Source: Megamerina dolium
Taxonomy: Eukaryota; Arthropoda; Insecta; Diptera; Megamerinidae
Reading direction: 5' to 3'
DNA length: 64,000 nucleotides
NCBI GenBank assembly: GCA_963854835.1
Contig: OY978529.1
Span: 11,678,775-11,742,774 of the forward strand
In this document: positions 1-11,300 of the stretch, piece by piece
Position numbering within the stretch: the first letter of the stretch is position 1
Layout: the number at the start of each line of letters is the position of its first letter
The notes under the pieces: generated by a model
The model's input: only the letters and a program-made list of their open reading frames with translations
Databases searched by the model: none
What the model was told of the DNA's origin: nothing
Position numbers and translations under genes: made by a program

Positions 1-1780
1 TTTTATAAAATTCATCTTTTTTACATTCCTCATAAGTGCCAAATTTTCATCATACTTCATAGAACTACATTTCCAAATCAATCATACATATATGTCACAT
101 GTCACAGTCACATGTCAATTTTCACAAATTCAGCAATCCAATTGAGTCTCTCTGTAGACAGGATTATATTCGGCGATGAAAATGGCTTTTATGGAAAAGA
201 GATCTTACTCTGTGTACGTAGAGATTGTCGAATTATGTATAATTCAGCACAAGTTGTTGAAGTTGAATTTAACAATTACAATCCACAAAAAAATGCTTGA
301 CTTTGAATGATCTGTTTTACAACACTGTCCCTTGCAAAACTTCTAGAATGGAAAAAATTAATGGATGAAAGGATCTATTAAAAAAAAAAAAACCAAAGTA
401 CTTGTATCATCAGATCCCTTTAAGAAAAGTTTGGCTACGCCACTTTGCGAGTGTGATGAATGTTTTTGCGCCATTATGTCGCCATTTATTCACATATGAA
501 AAGATGATGAGCTTGTTTATCGGTAATCAACTAAAAACATCGGAATATAATCGGTTAACAAAGTCGATTTAGAACAAGTGTTCAATTTCACTATGCGAAT
601 ACATACATACATACAGACATTTGTGCCCTTAATTATGAAAGTAGTCTAAGTTATACATTTATTGTTATGCGATATTCGATGTTTTGTCATTGGATAAATG
701 TAAAAATCAACTAAGTTTCAGGTAAGAGATTCAACTTGAAGCTTCACATAAGAATTCAATTTGTACTGCTTTAGAAAGATGTCTACGAAATTGTCTAATA
801 TGTCTTAAACTCAATATTTTAGAATATCGATTTAGATCACTTTCACTATAAAGGGTGCATATACATATGTACATTGATAGTACAATATTATAAAAGTATT
901 CATAAGCGCTTTGTATGAAAATCCGAATTTTCCACCTATATATAATAATACTAGCCACCTGTATTTGATTTAGTTGCTTTACCAACTCCAGTAAGTAAAG
1001 GAAATTCATTTTTTTTTTACTAATTTAAAAAAAAAACATACAAGTTTGCATATCAGAAGTAAAAATATATGGACTGATCTTTATTTAGAGGTTATAAGTA
1101 AACTGCTTGGACTGTGTTAATAAAATATGTAGAGAGTGTAAAAGAATGTAGATATTTGTCAAAGAAATTCATTATTAAAATATTCTTGTAAGTGAAGCAA
1201 TAATTTGTTAAATTTTCAATAACTTGATTTAGCCCATTCAAGTGAATTTGGAATTTAGAGAAAAATAATTCAGAACCAACTGTTGTGTTTCAATTTGCCA
1301 TAATATGAAAATATATCTAAAATAGGAACTTACCGTATACAATGCCCATTTGAATTTTGAGAAGAATCAAGTGAAACTGGAGAATATGCAAAAATCTCTA
1401 GAGATTATTATTAGTGGCATTTGTTAATAACGATTAAATTGTTATCGTGTCAGATTTTAGTAATGACTTTTTAAATTGATGTTCTGAAAGTTGCAATCTA
1501 ACTTTTATTTATAAATGGAAAAAAAAATTGATTTTATGATGGTTGCACAGTGGAAGATTGTGTCAAAAAAAAATCAAGTGTTAGTAAATCCGTTTGTTTA
1601 AATGCTGATCGACAGATCATATTTAGGATATGAAAAATAAAAGTTTTGAAATTGTTTCACGTTTAGCGGTACAGTGAGCTGACAGACAAACATTGCAAAT
1701 ATTGCAAGTAATTCATCCATGCATTTGTAGATAAAATTCGAGGACTTTGTTCTTGATTCTTTATTATTTGTTATTTATGT
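1..1780. other. AT-rich intergenic DNA, no gene seen
   Basis: I see no convincing exon. The short open frames here lack family similarity and are interrupted. At 432-446 there is a copy of the end motif tggctacgccact, also found at the right end of the 4311-4477 MITE, preceded by a similar AT-rich stretch (about 331-430). This is probably half of a related MITE whose other end has decayed. A short ATAC run lies near 601-620. Confidence 0.5.
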
Positions 1781-1817
1781 GATATTCGTGTGCTATATAT
1801 GCGGTCGATGTTCAATT

Positions 1818-2348
1818 ATATTGGGTGCGTCAATTAGTAACTGGTTTACATTATGTTACATGGCGCCACGCGTAAGCGCGATGGCGTACATCATTGTGCG
1901 AAATGTCATTTTAAATGTCTATTCGTTAGCTGTCAAAATCAGTCAACAGTTTTCAATTTGGTTGTGTTTTGTTTGCTTGTGGAATTGTATGGCGACAATT
2001 CTCTATCCAATACACAGTGTAAGGAGTGGTTTGTGCGTTTCAAAAACGATGATTTTGATATCAAAGACAAAGAACGCTCTCGACAGCCGAAAAAGTTTGA
2101 AGACGAGGCTTTTAAGACATTACTCGACCGAGACCTGATCGAACCATTACGGGTGAGCTGTACCGACAACAATTGATGCGGTTGATCGAGAAACGGCCAG
2201 AATATGCGACCAGATACGAATCGGTAATTTTTCACCATGCCATCGCACGGCCACATACTGCTATTCCGGTCAAAAACTATCTTACTAATGGGAAGTTTAC
2301 CCCACCCTCCTTATAGCCCAGACCTGGGGCCTTCAGATTACTACTGAT
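1818..2348 (+). mobile_element. mariner element, internally deleted
   Basis: The frame around 2012-2140 encodes the C-terminal part of the mariner DNA-binding region (CKEWFVRFKNDDFDIKD and following residues). The sequence then jumps, with frame changes, to a late catalytic-domain stretch (ARPHTAIPVKNYL near 2248-2285) and PYSPDL-like remains near 2305-2345. The middle of the transposase, including the first catalytic Asp, is missing. It is a non-coding relic, and its right end abuts a LINE fragment. Confidence 0.75.
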
Positions 2349-2351
2349 ATG

Positions 2352-2870
2352 TTATTTAATTGTTTTTTTTTTCGTTCGTAATCCCGCGGACCACTTACCC
2401 GCCCAACCGAACGAGGGGCACTTCCGTATAACGTATGATTTTATAGCATGCAAAGGAATGTGGTAATCAATAAATGAATAACTGTTATTGTAGTCTTTAC
2501 ACATGCTTCTCACAGGACTAAATAATCCAAAGTTACTTTTACACATTGACAACTTTATTGCATTATAATTTCTCGAAGGAAGGTTTGGCAAGATTTAATA
2601 TCGTTCTTCTATTTTTAAGTGTTGGTAATGCTAAATGTTTGAGACGGTGTTCATATGGTGGAAGGGAACGGTCCCAGTTAAAAGAGCACAAGGCAAATAA
2701 CAGGAACTGCTTCTGAACAGATTCTAAATGATCAATATAGCACCTGTATTGAGGATTCCAGACAATGGAAGTATACTCCAGGGGTCATTAACCATCTCTT
2801 TTGACCATCTCTTAATGAAGCCCAGCACTCCTTTGGCCTTATTAGCATAAGAATGGTGCAATATGATAAA
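2352..2870 (-). mobile_element. LINE reverse-transcriptase C-terminal fragment
   Basis: Translation of the minus strand gives a LINE RT thumb/C-terminal segment: KLEYASIVWNPQY-like residues, then YIDHLESVQKQFLLFALCSF and RLKHLALPTLKNRR. This is characteristic of Jockey/CR1-group non-LTR retrotransposons. It is truncated at both ends, with no endonuclease or YxDD motif present. Confidence 0.7.
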
Positions 2871-2959
2871 TATCTTATTAGCAACTTAATATTTTATCTT
2901 CGTGAGAATTCGACTAAACGACTTATTAGCTAAAGCTTATCGTATACCTACTCTTTTAT

Positions 2960-3150
2960 AATTATGTGTATCGTTTACTAATTGTAATGAGTGTCGTAAA
3001 AACCTGAATGTTCTTTATAATAATATTGCCCGGCATATTTGTGGTTTGAAACGATCGGATCACCTATCAATGCATGCAAGAAGTAGTTTCTCAATTACGT
3101 TGAACAACAATACGTCACAAACAAAGGTGGCTCTATGATGAATCTTCATC
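2960..3150 (+). mobile_element. Short LINE RT C-terminal fragment
   Basis: The plus strand encodes residues like CRKNLNVLYNNIARHICGLKRSDHLS, a typical post-RT segment of insect LINEs (cysteine near the start, then LYNNxARxxxGLKRxDH). It lies in opposite orientation to the neighbouring LINE piece, so it is a separate insertion or a rearranged piece. Confidence 0.55.
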
Positions 3151-3799
3151 ATTTATGACAACTATGAGATATTTGGCAGATGGGCACGTGAAGATGGCTG
3201 TCCGGACAGGCACACCTTAGTCAACACAGGCCTATTGTGGAGCTAATGGATGGAGCTCAAGATGTAGCATTTTTGTGCTACATTTTGTGGTGTTCAGTGG
3301 AATGCTAGAGCTTGGAAATTGTAGAAATAATTTTAAATTTGTGCCATTTCTGGCTAGTTCGACCGCCTAATAATTGCCTGGAACGCAACTCTGACCCGGC
3401 ACCCACATTAAGTACTAGTTAATCCTAGTGCTTTAATGAATAATAAGAATAGCCCAATATCTCTGGTGGAGATTTTGTTTGATTATGGAGAGGGTTTTGT
3501 CGAAAACGCTAACTTTTACTAGCGAGTGCTATATTATAGGTATATAGCGCTTCTTCTAATGCCCTTTTAAACAATGTTTATAATATTTGGTTTCCAGTTT
3601 AGCTTCTATCTATGACTAGGCGCAAAGGACTAGCTTCTTCTTTAAGTTCGAAACATGTATTGTTGGTTATTGTATGTTTAAACGGATTTATATTCACCTA
3701 TCTGCTGATCTTATACCTTAGGGTTTGCATGAGATTTCTTATAGTGTCTGGGAATCTTGCAGATACAGGGAGGACTATGACCTTTTAGCAGAAAGGAAG
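3151..3799. other. Unassigned intergenic DNA
   Basis: No exon, RNA gene or recognisable transposon protein is visible. It is flanked by LINE and mariner fragments and may be decayed non-coding transposon sequence. Confidence 0.35.
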
Positions 3800-4080
3800 A
3801 ACAATCACGGGACTGTGCTACAATAAATTACTGGACCGATCCGATGGGAAATTAAAGGAGACTCGGCTTTATTTGGCTAAGAAAAAAGTGCTATTTCATT
3901 AATCCACAATTATCGCAGCCAGTATGCTATGAATTCCTGCCTTGATCACCGTACTCGCTCGACCTGACTGCCTGTGACCTTTTTCTGTTCACCAACATGA
4001 AGATATAGCTCAGATGAGTGCAATTGCTCTTTTGATTATGGACTAGATTGAATTGCTGCATTTGAGCCGATAAAAAATGA
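3800..4080 (+). mobile_element. Heavily decayed mariner catalytic fragment
   Basis: Broken frames contain a mariner signature: LAKKKVLFH near 3875-3900, followed by a stop, then LDLTACDLFLFTNMK near 3958-4002, equivalent to the SPDLAPSDYxLFPNLK block carrying the third catalytic Asp. Stops and indels show it is old. Confidence 0.65.
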
Positions 4081-4310
4081 TGATTCTACAGCGTTACAAA
4101 GCTAGGCGACATGTTCCAAAACTTGTCATAACATACCTTCGCCGCCGAATTTATCATGAGTCATATCCTGGCTGAGCAAGTTATAACAATTCTCATTGTT
4201 TGACTTCGTCTTTCAGTAAAACTCATTAGTTAGTGCTATTATTATGAGCCTACGTTTTTAATCATGTAGGTGAGACATGGGTTTTTCTTAATATATCATA
4301 TATTCGCAAC

Positions 4311-4477
4311 AGTGGCGTAGCCAGGGATGATCAGTGGGACAGACCCCCCTTGGCCGATGGATTTATTAAAAAAGAAAAATAATAATATATAGATATTTAA
4401 AAGTCATTAATTAAAATTCTTTTCATACACCTGTTTTTCACCTGATCCGCCTTGGGCAAAATTCTGGCTACGCCACT
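4311..4477. mobile_element. 167-bp MITE with terminal inverted repeats
   Basis: The sequence begins agtggcgtagccag (4311-4324) and ends with the exact inverted complement ctggctacgccact (4464-4477). The centre is AT-rich and non-coding. A clear target-site duplication is not visible. A related end occurs at 432-446 in this window. This is a typical non-autonomous class II element; its superfamily is not determined. Confidence 0.7.
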
Positions 4478-4744
4478 GCTTAACAACACATTTGTGTGTG
4501 TGTATCTTCGCTCTACATATTCTTTATACGTAAATTCTTTGACTGATATCATAACATCGATATGTAATATAGAAGTCATGAGAAATATAGCACATGTGAT
4601 TATTAATGAAATTGTTTTGATCATTATGAATTTATTGTACAAGAACAAAGGAGACGTGCTAAGCAACAATGTATACATTGCAATGGCTCTTAAAAATTAA
4701 TTGTCGAAGAATGTTTTGTTGAAATCATTAAGTTTACCGTTTCA

Positions 4745-7700
4745 GTACGCATTCCAATAAAATACTGTTAAGTTACGGTGCACAAAACTACATAAAGCCC
4801 AAAGACGACTCCACTGTCAAAAAATGCAGCAACTGTGGTGAAAATCACACTGCAAACTACAGAGGTTGCTCTGTATATATTCACATAAAAAGCAAAAACA
4901 AATTAAAACTGTTCCTCCGGCAACAGTTTTGCATGAAATTTCTGCCAATGAAGCACAATCCTCAAGTATGTCTTACGCAAATGTTCTCAAAGGTACCCCA
5001 TCAGTTAACCCTAAAACTGATCACAGTAATCCTGAAAAGACATTACAAGTGTTTAACGCAAACATGTCGCAATTTATGTGCTCAATGCAAAGTATGATGC
5101 AAGACATGATACGCAATCAGAACATGCTTTTGCAATCCCTATTAGTAAAACCATGAACGCACTGAAAATCTCTCACTGAAAAGCAAATGGCATCAATCAA
5201 TCAAAAGAGAGCGTAACGTTGGAACAAGGACATAATCCTTGTTCATCAAGTGGACCACGCGAAACCAGACCAAGGTCTGTTAGAGGATATGAGCCCTATG
5301 ACTGATACCTCTGGGGCCAACCACAAGTGTTACGGGCACTGCGACCAAACGAGATCTTTTGTACCCAAGCCCGTTTACGACACTAGAATCTAGCAAATTA
5401 CATAAGTCAGCACAAAAAAGAACTCAAACTATTTCTCAACGAGAACTCAATAGATTTTATGATAATTTCTGAAACTCACCTTACTCAGAAAAATTGTTTC
5501 CAGATAGAGGGTTACAAAGTTTATGACACCAAACACCCTGGTGGCAAAGCACGTGGTGGTACAGCCATTCTGATCAAGAATAGAATAAAGATTTCCCAAT
5601 GCATGGATACTGTACCGATTATCTACAAGCGACGACTATTCAGCTCAAAGAATATGTCAAAGGCTTGACAGTATCAGCCATCTATTGCCCATCCAGGTAT
5701 AATTTAGATGAGCAGCAATACAAACAATTCTTTAGTACTCTCGATGTTAAGTTCATTGCAAAACATATCCATTGGGTCTCACGTTTAATAACTCCCAAAG
5801 GCGGAAAACTTAAATGCTCTAGGTCTTAACGTCTTATCCAATGGTAGGCCTACATACTCATCATTCGACAGAAGGAAGATTCTAGATCTTATTGACTTTG
5901 CCATTACTAGAGGTTTAAATAATGTATACCCTATTTTGCATTCCTCTCTGGAATTGTCCTCTGATCACACTCCCACGATAATAACTATCTCTTCTGAAAA
6001 ATCCGACTACAAGAATACAGACGGGCTTAAATATAAAATGTTCACAACTTCACACCTTGAAATAAAGATTTCCCTAAAGTATGAGCAGGAAATAAATTCC
6101 GCTATTTAAAATTTCACTCAATTGCTTTCCCAAACAGTAAAAATTGCTACATCATGTTCCAAAGCTCAAACCTGTCAAGAGTGTACTCAGCAGGACATTC
6201 TAAAGTTCCTCTCTGAATAAAGATCTCTTACGAGAGAATGGCAACTGCAGAGGTCACCATCTCTGAAGAAGCAACTGGATGAATGTGCTAAAAAACTGCG
6301 TCACCTTCTAAAAGAAAAGGAAACATCCGAGTTTCACGAGTTCTCTATTGCGAACGGCTAAAAACTCAAAAAACCCCATTCCAATGGAGTCACCAATACG
6401 CCTCCCCAACGGTGACTGGACAAGAAGTGATGTAGAAAAGGAAATAGCATTTGCAAATCACTTGGAGCAAGTTTTCACCCCTAATTCTGCTAGTTCCGAC
6501 TGTACACTACCAGCGTCAAAGGTATCACAATTGCCAAAAAGGAGCTGATATACGCTATCCCAAAACTCAATCCCAAAAAATCTCCAGGGCGCGATCTGAT
6601 TATAGGCCAAATGATAAAAAAGCTCCCAGCAATAGCCATAATGCATCTCTTGCATATATTAAATGCTATAATACGCACTGGATTCTTTCCTTACTCATGG
6701 AAAATTTCCCAAATTTCCATGATTCTCTAAGCTGGAAAGGATCCAACAAATGTCTCTTCCTACTGACCAATTAGTCTGCTATCAATTTTTTCAAAACTCT
6801 TTGAAAATTTGATAGTAAAGCGTATTAAAGACGTTGTCAAACAGTCTAATGTTATTCCCAACCACCAGTTCGGTTTTAGAGAAAAGCATAGCACTATCGA
6901 ACAAGTTCATCCCATTGTAAATACTATACAAGAAATGTTCGAAAAGAAGCAATACCGTTCCGCAGTTTTTCTCGATAACACTCAGGCATTCGCTAAGGTC
7001 TGGTATGAAGAAATCTTGTACAAATTGAAAAGTATGTTACCTCTTAAAATTTACACATTGCTCGAAAGCTACCTCTCAGGTAGACGCTTTGTGGTGAAAC
7101 AGAAAAGCTTCATCTCAGATGAATACCGTATTTAAGCTGGTGTACCGCAAGGCAGCGTATTAGGCCCCTAGTTTATACTTTGTTCACTCCAAATATATCA
7201 ACCGACGCAAAGACTCTCACCTATACTTTTGCCGATGATACAGCTATATTGTGCACTCACACAAATCCGAAAGAGGCGTCAAAACTCCACCAAGTACACG
7301 TCAACATGCTTCAAGAACGGCTTGATCGCTGGAGAATCAAAGTCAATGAATCCAAATGCGTTCATGTCACATTTACTCTATGTAGGAGTTCTTGTCGATC
7401 TAGGAATGCATTTAGATCGCAGACTTACTTGGGCAAAGTATTAAGTGCAAAGGATACTCAGATAAAACTCAAAATACAAGTCACTACAAAGTCATTATTA
7501 AGCCCATATGGACCTACGGTATCCAACTCTGAGGTACTGCTTCACCCTCGAACGTCGAAAACCTGCAAAGAGCCCAATCGAAAATCCTGCGAATTATTAC
7601 CAATGCTCCTTGGTATATCCAAAACGTTAACCTCCACAGAGATTTACATATCCCATATGTAACTAAAGAACTTTCCCGACTTGCAGAATCCTACTTAGCA

Positions 7701-8004
7701 AACCTAGACAAACATCCCAATACATTAGCGGGGCGCCTACTACAGCATTAAGGACACACCCGCCTGAAGAGAAAGGACGTGCTGCCCTTAGCATCAATTT
7801 AGTTATAAACTTATTACACGATTACGTAAGTATTGTGCTACTTCTTTTCATATACCATAACTACTCAAAGTACTGGCAGTGGGAGGTTGGTAATGAATGA
7901 TATGAATTCAAAAGTGAAATGTTAAATATACTATGAAGATTTACTGTTAGTTCTAAGATATTTTTGGAAGATCCAATAAAATGTATATAACCTGAAAAAA
8001 AAAG
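4745..8004 (+). mobile_element. Jockey-type LINE, nearly full length but inactivated
   Basis: In order there are a gag zinc knuckle (KCSNCGENHTANYRGC near 4825-4870), an apurinic-type endonuclease segment (5456-5600: ISETHLTQKN, HPGGKARGGTAI), fingers and palm of a reverse transcriptase (6800-7250: NHQFGFREKHSTIEQ, AGVPQGSVLGP, FADD catalytic box near 7217-7240) and a C-terminal block (HRDLHIPYVTKELSRLAESYL near 7632-7690). The element ends in an A-rich tail near 7997-8004. Many stops and frameshifts interrupt every domain, so it cannot encode active proteins. Clade assignment rests on the endonuclease and RT motifs. Confidence 0.85.
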
Positions 8005-8331
8005 TTACGGTGGGACTCTTGCTGGGACATATTGGTCCTATCAATAGTGCGGGCTGGATGTGCACAAACCTGCCCACAGTGGAATCTGCAGTGTTTTACT
8101 TCAGTTTGCCGCTAATTTCGGCGCTGTAGTAGTGTTTGCACTAATTTGTACCAGCCAAAGCTACCACAATTCTTAGTAAAAATTTTTATTGTTTATACTT
8201 TTGCTTGATATTATGATATGTAGCTTCCATAAGATTCGAGAACATTTTATGGTTGTATTTTAACCATTGTTTCCTTTTTTTTTTATAAGAAAAACATTTT
8301 ATCTCGCTACTTTACACCTCATACCTTCGGG

Positions 8332-11300
8332 ATGATAAACATCGGGGATAAACATCGGCCGAGGCGATTGAAGGTAATGGTTTTAGGACAAAATGGAGTA
8401 GGAAAATCGGGTAAGTTACAAAATTGTCAAATTATTTCCACTCACATTTTTGGCTAATTTCATAGCATTGGTTGTTCGTTTTATTACACGTCGTTTTATT
8501 GGTGACTATGCTTCTGATTTGGAGAAAATTTATGACCATCTCATGCAAATTGACAATGAATTCGTAAAGTTCGATGTTCTTGATTGGGCATGCCGACAAA
8601 ACGTATGTATGTTTATATGGATTTATGATCTATTTAATATTAAATTTAATATAATTTAATATTAAATTAATATTCAACATTTTATATGTAACCACTTGTT
8701 GTATGGAACTATTCTCTTTTGAAGGTACTGGATAACTGTGAAAGTCTAGAAAGGAATATATTATGGGCAGATGTTTTTATCCTTATGTATTCGATAACGG
8801 ACAAGTGCAGCTTTGATGAATGCATTCGTTTCAAATTCCTAATTAATTATATAAGGAGGGGTCGTAAAAGTGGAACCAGTACCAAGGTATTATTTGACCC
8901 AAAGCGTTCATAATTTCATTAATAAATTGTTTCAGGGAGACTGATTCTCTAAAGCGAAAAATACTAAGCAACTAAAAAAGAATACAAGCAAAAAAATCGA
9001 AAAGAATACTTACTTACTTATGTGGCTATAACAACCGAACATCGATTTAGGCCGAAAATAACATGCTTCGCCAGCCATCTCTGTTCTTCGCTAGCTGTTA
9101 GAAATTCCAAGCGACGTCAGGTTCTCCAGTACTTGGTCTTTCCACCGGAGGTTAGGTCTTCCTCTTCTGCGTCGTCCTCCAGCGGGTTCCGAATATAACA
9201 CTTTCTTAGCTGGAGCGTGTTCTTCCATTCGCTCGACATGACCTACCCAGCGCAGCCGCTGCATTTTGATGCACTTTAATTTGTCAATATCGGCATACAG
9301 CTCGTAAAACTCATGGTTGTACTTTATTCGGTACTCGCCACCAACGCAAATAGGTCCAAAGATCTTGCGTAGGAGTTTTCTTTCGAAAACTCCAAGCATT
9401 CGCTTATCCGAGGTGGAAATTGTTAAGCCTCAGCGCCATATGTTAGGACAGGCATGATGAGAGACTTGTAGAGTGTAGTTTTCATTCTTCGAGAGAGGGC
9501 TCGACTTCTCAATTGCTTACTCAGCCCAAAGTAACACCTGTTAGCAAGAGTTCTCCTACGCATGATCTCCAGTCTGACGTCATGACAGTTGTAATACGTA
9601 CCTATAAAAATTAAAAAGCATTTTCATGAACGAAAACCAAAAAAAAGCATCAAAATTAACGCAAATATTAACTTTTGTATTTACGTCTGTGAGCCATTGC
9701 TCATAGTGGTCTATAGTCTTCAAGTCGCGTTTTTCCTTATTTGTACTTGATCAATTGGACGTTTGCAAAATGGTAAATGTTCTTTATTGGACTCTTTGCG
9801 CAGTAAGGCAATTATGGTTTGGTTATCGTTTGTGTTCTGCGAGCGTTAGCGGTTTCTTTTCACAATTCTTAAGTTTAACTCGGCGTCAGCTGTTATATTG
9901 ATGTAGCGAAGCATTACGAGGGTTGCCAAATATATTTTTTTTTAAAGTATGAAAATGCATTTGGTTATAATCAAAAATAGTTTTATCCTTTTCCAAAGTA
10001 TTCTCAATTGTCGAAGCACTTTTGCCACCCCGACTGACACAGCTCCAAAATATGGTTTTTGTTGGGTTTGGTTCGTCTTGGAAGACCCACACGGTCGATT
10101 GCTGTTTTGTTTCGGGCTCATACGCATATATCCATGATCTGTCACGATCTTATTATTATTATTATTATTAAGGCTATGAAGCACCGCGACCTTAAGATCT
10201 TTTATGCAGCATTATTCCCTAACTAGCAGATATCAATACTATTTATAAATCTTGTCACTGCTGTGGGAATAATTTTGACTAGGACCCTGGGAACTATGAA
10301 TCCGTAGTTTAGTCTGCGTCTAGCCACAACTAGGCAATTGGAAAGAACGTGTTCTGCTGTTTCCTGCTCTTCAAGACAGAGTCGACAGAGATCGTAGTTT
10401 ACCACATCCATTGCAATTGCCTTCCGGAAATTTGGCCCTACAATTCCCGCTCCAGCACTGCCATCTTTCATTTTGGACCCATCAGTGTACCATAGCTGTG
10501 AGTCCTGTTCTAGAAATATTGTATTGTTTCTCCACGCTAAGCGATCGTGAATGATCACTTCGAAGAGTTTGGAGAATATAAATTTTTTATCCATCCTGTC
10601 AACGACCGTGAGGCCGGGTGAATTCCAGACTACGTCTAGAATCTTAATGTGCCCTTTTAGGTTGCCTTCTTTCAGGTGAATAGAGTTCGGAAGCCTTATG
10701 GCTGCACTGGCTTCTGTCCTCTTAACCACAAGGTGTGGAGGATTGAGACCTGTGATTATTCCTAAAGCTGCTGTGAGGCTAGTTCTCATCTCATATTCGA
10801 TGAATCCTGTAAAGGATCATCGGAGTCCCAATATGCTTCACCTTGGGCCACCATGCCAGAGAGGCATAGGTGATCATTGGTACTATTACAGTTTTGTAAG
10901 GCCACGCATCATTTTAGGTCGTAGTCCCCATGTTTTACCATACAGCCTTTGGCAAGTGAAGGTAGCCCTCAGGGCTTTGTTCGTTATGTATGATGAATGG
11001 TTGTTCCAAGTAAGAGTTTTATCCATGATTACTCCCAAATATTTCATCTCCTCAGAGAGTATTAGTTCTGTTTCACCTAACTTCAAGATTCCTAAATTCA
11101 ACTTCTTCCTCTTCGTGAAGGTTACCAGGGTCGTTTTGCTATCGAAAGTTCTTTCTATTGACACCAGTCTTGTGTGATGTCGATCTTATAAACGTCATTC
11201 GAAGCACCGCGATCGAATTTTTCATCATTTTTTTGCACCAATCGACACGAGCCTTTTTTTTTAAAGATTGTTAAATTGTGCGGGATCTAACGAGAACAAA

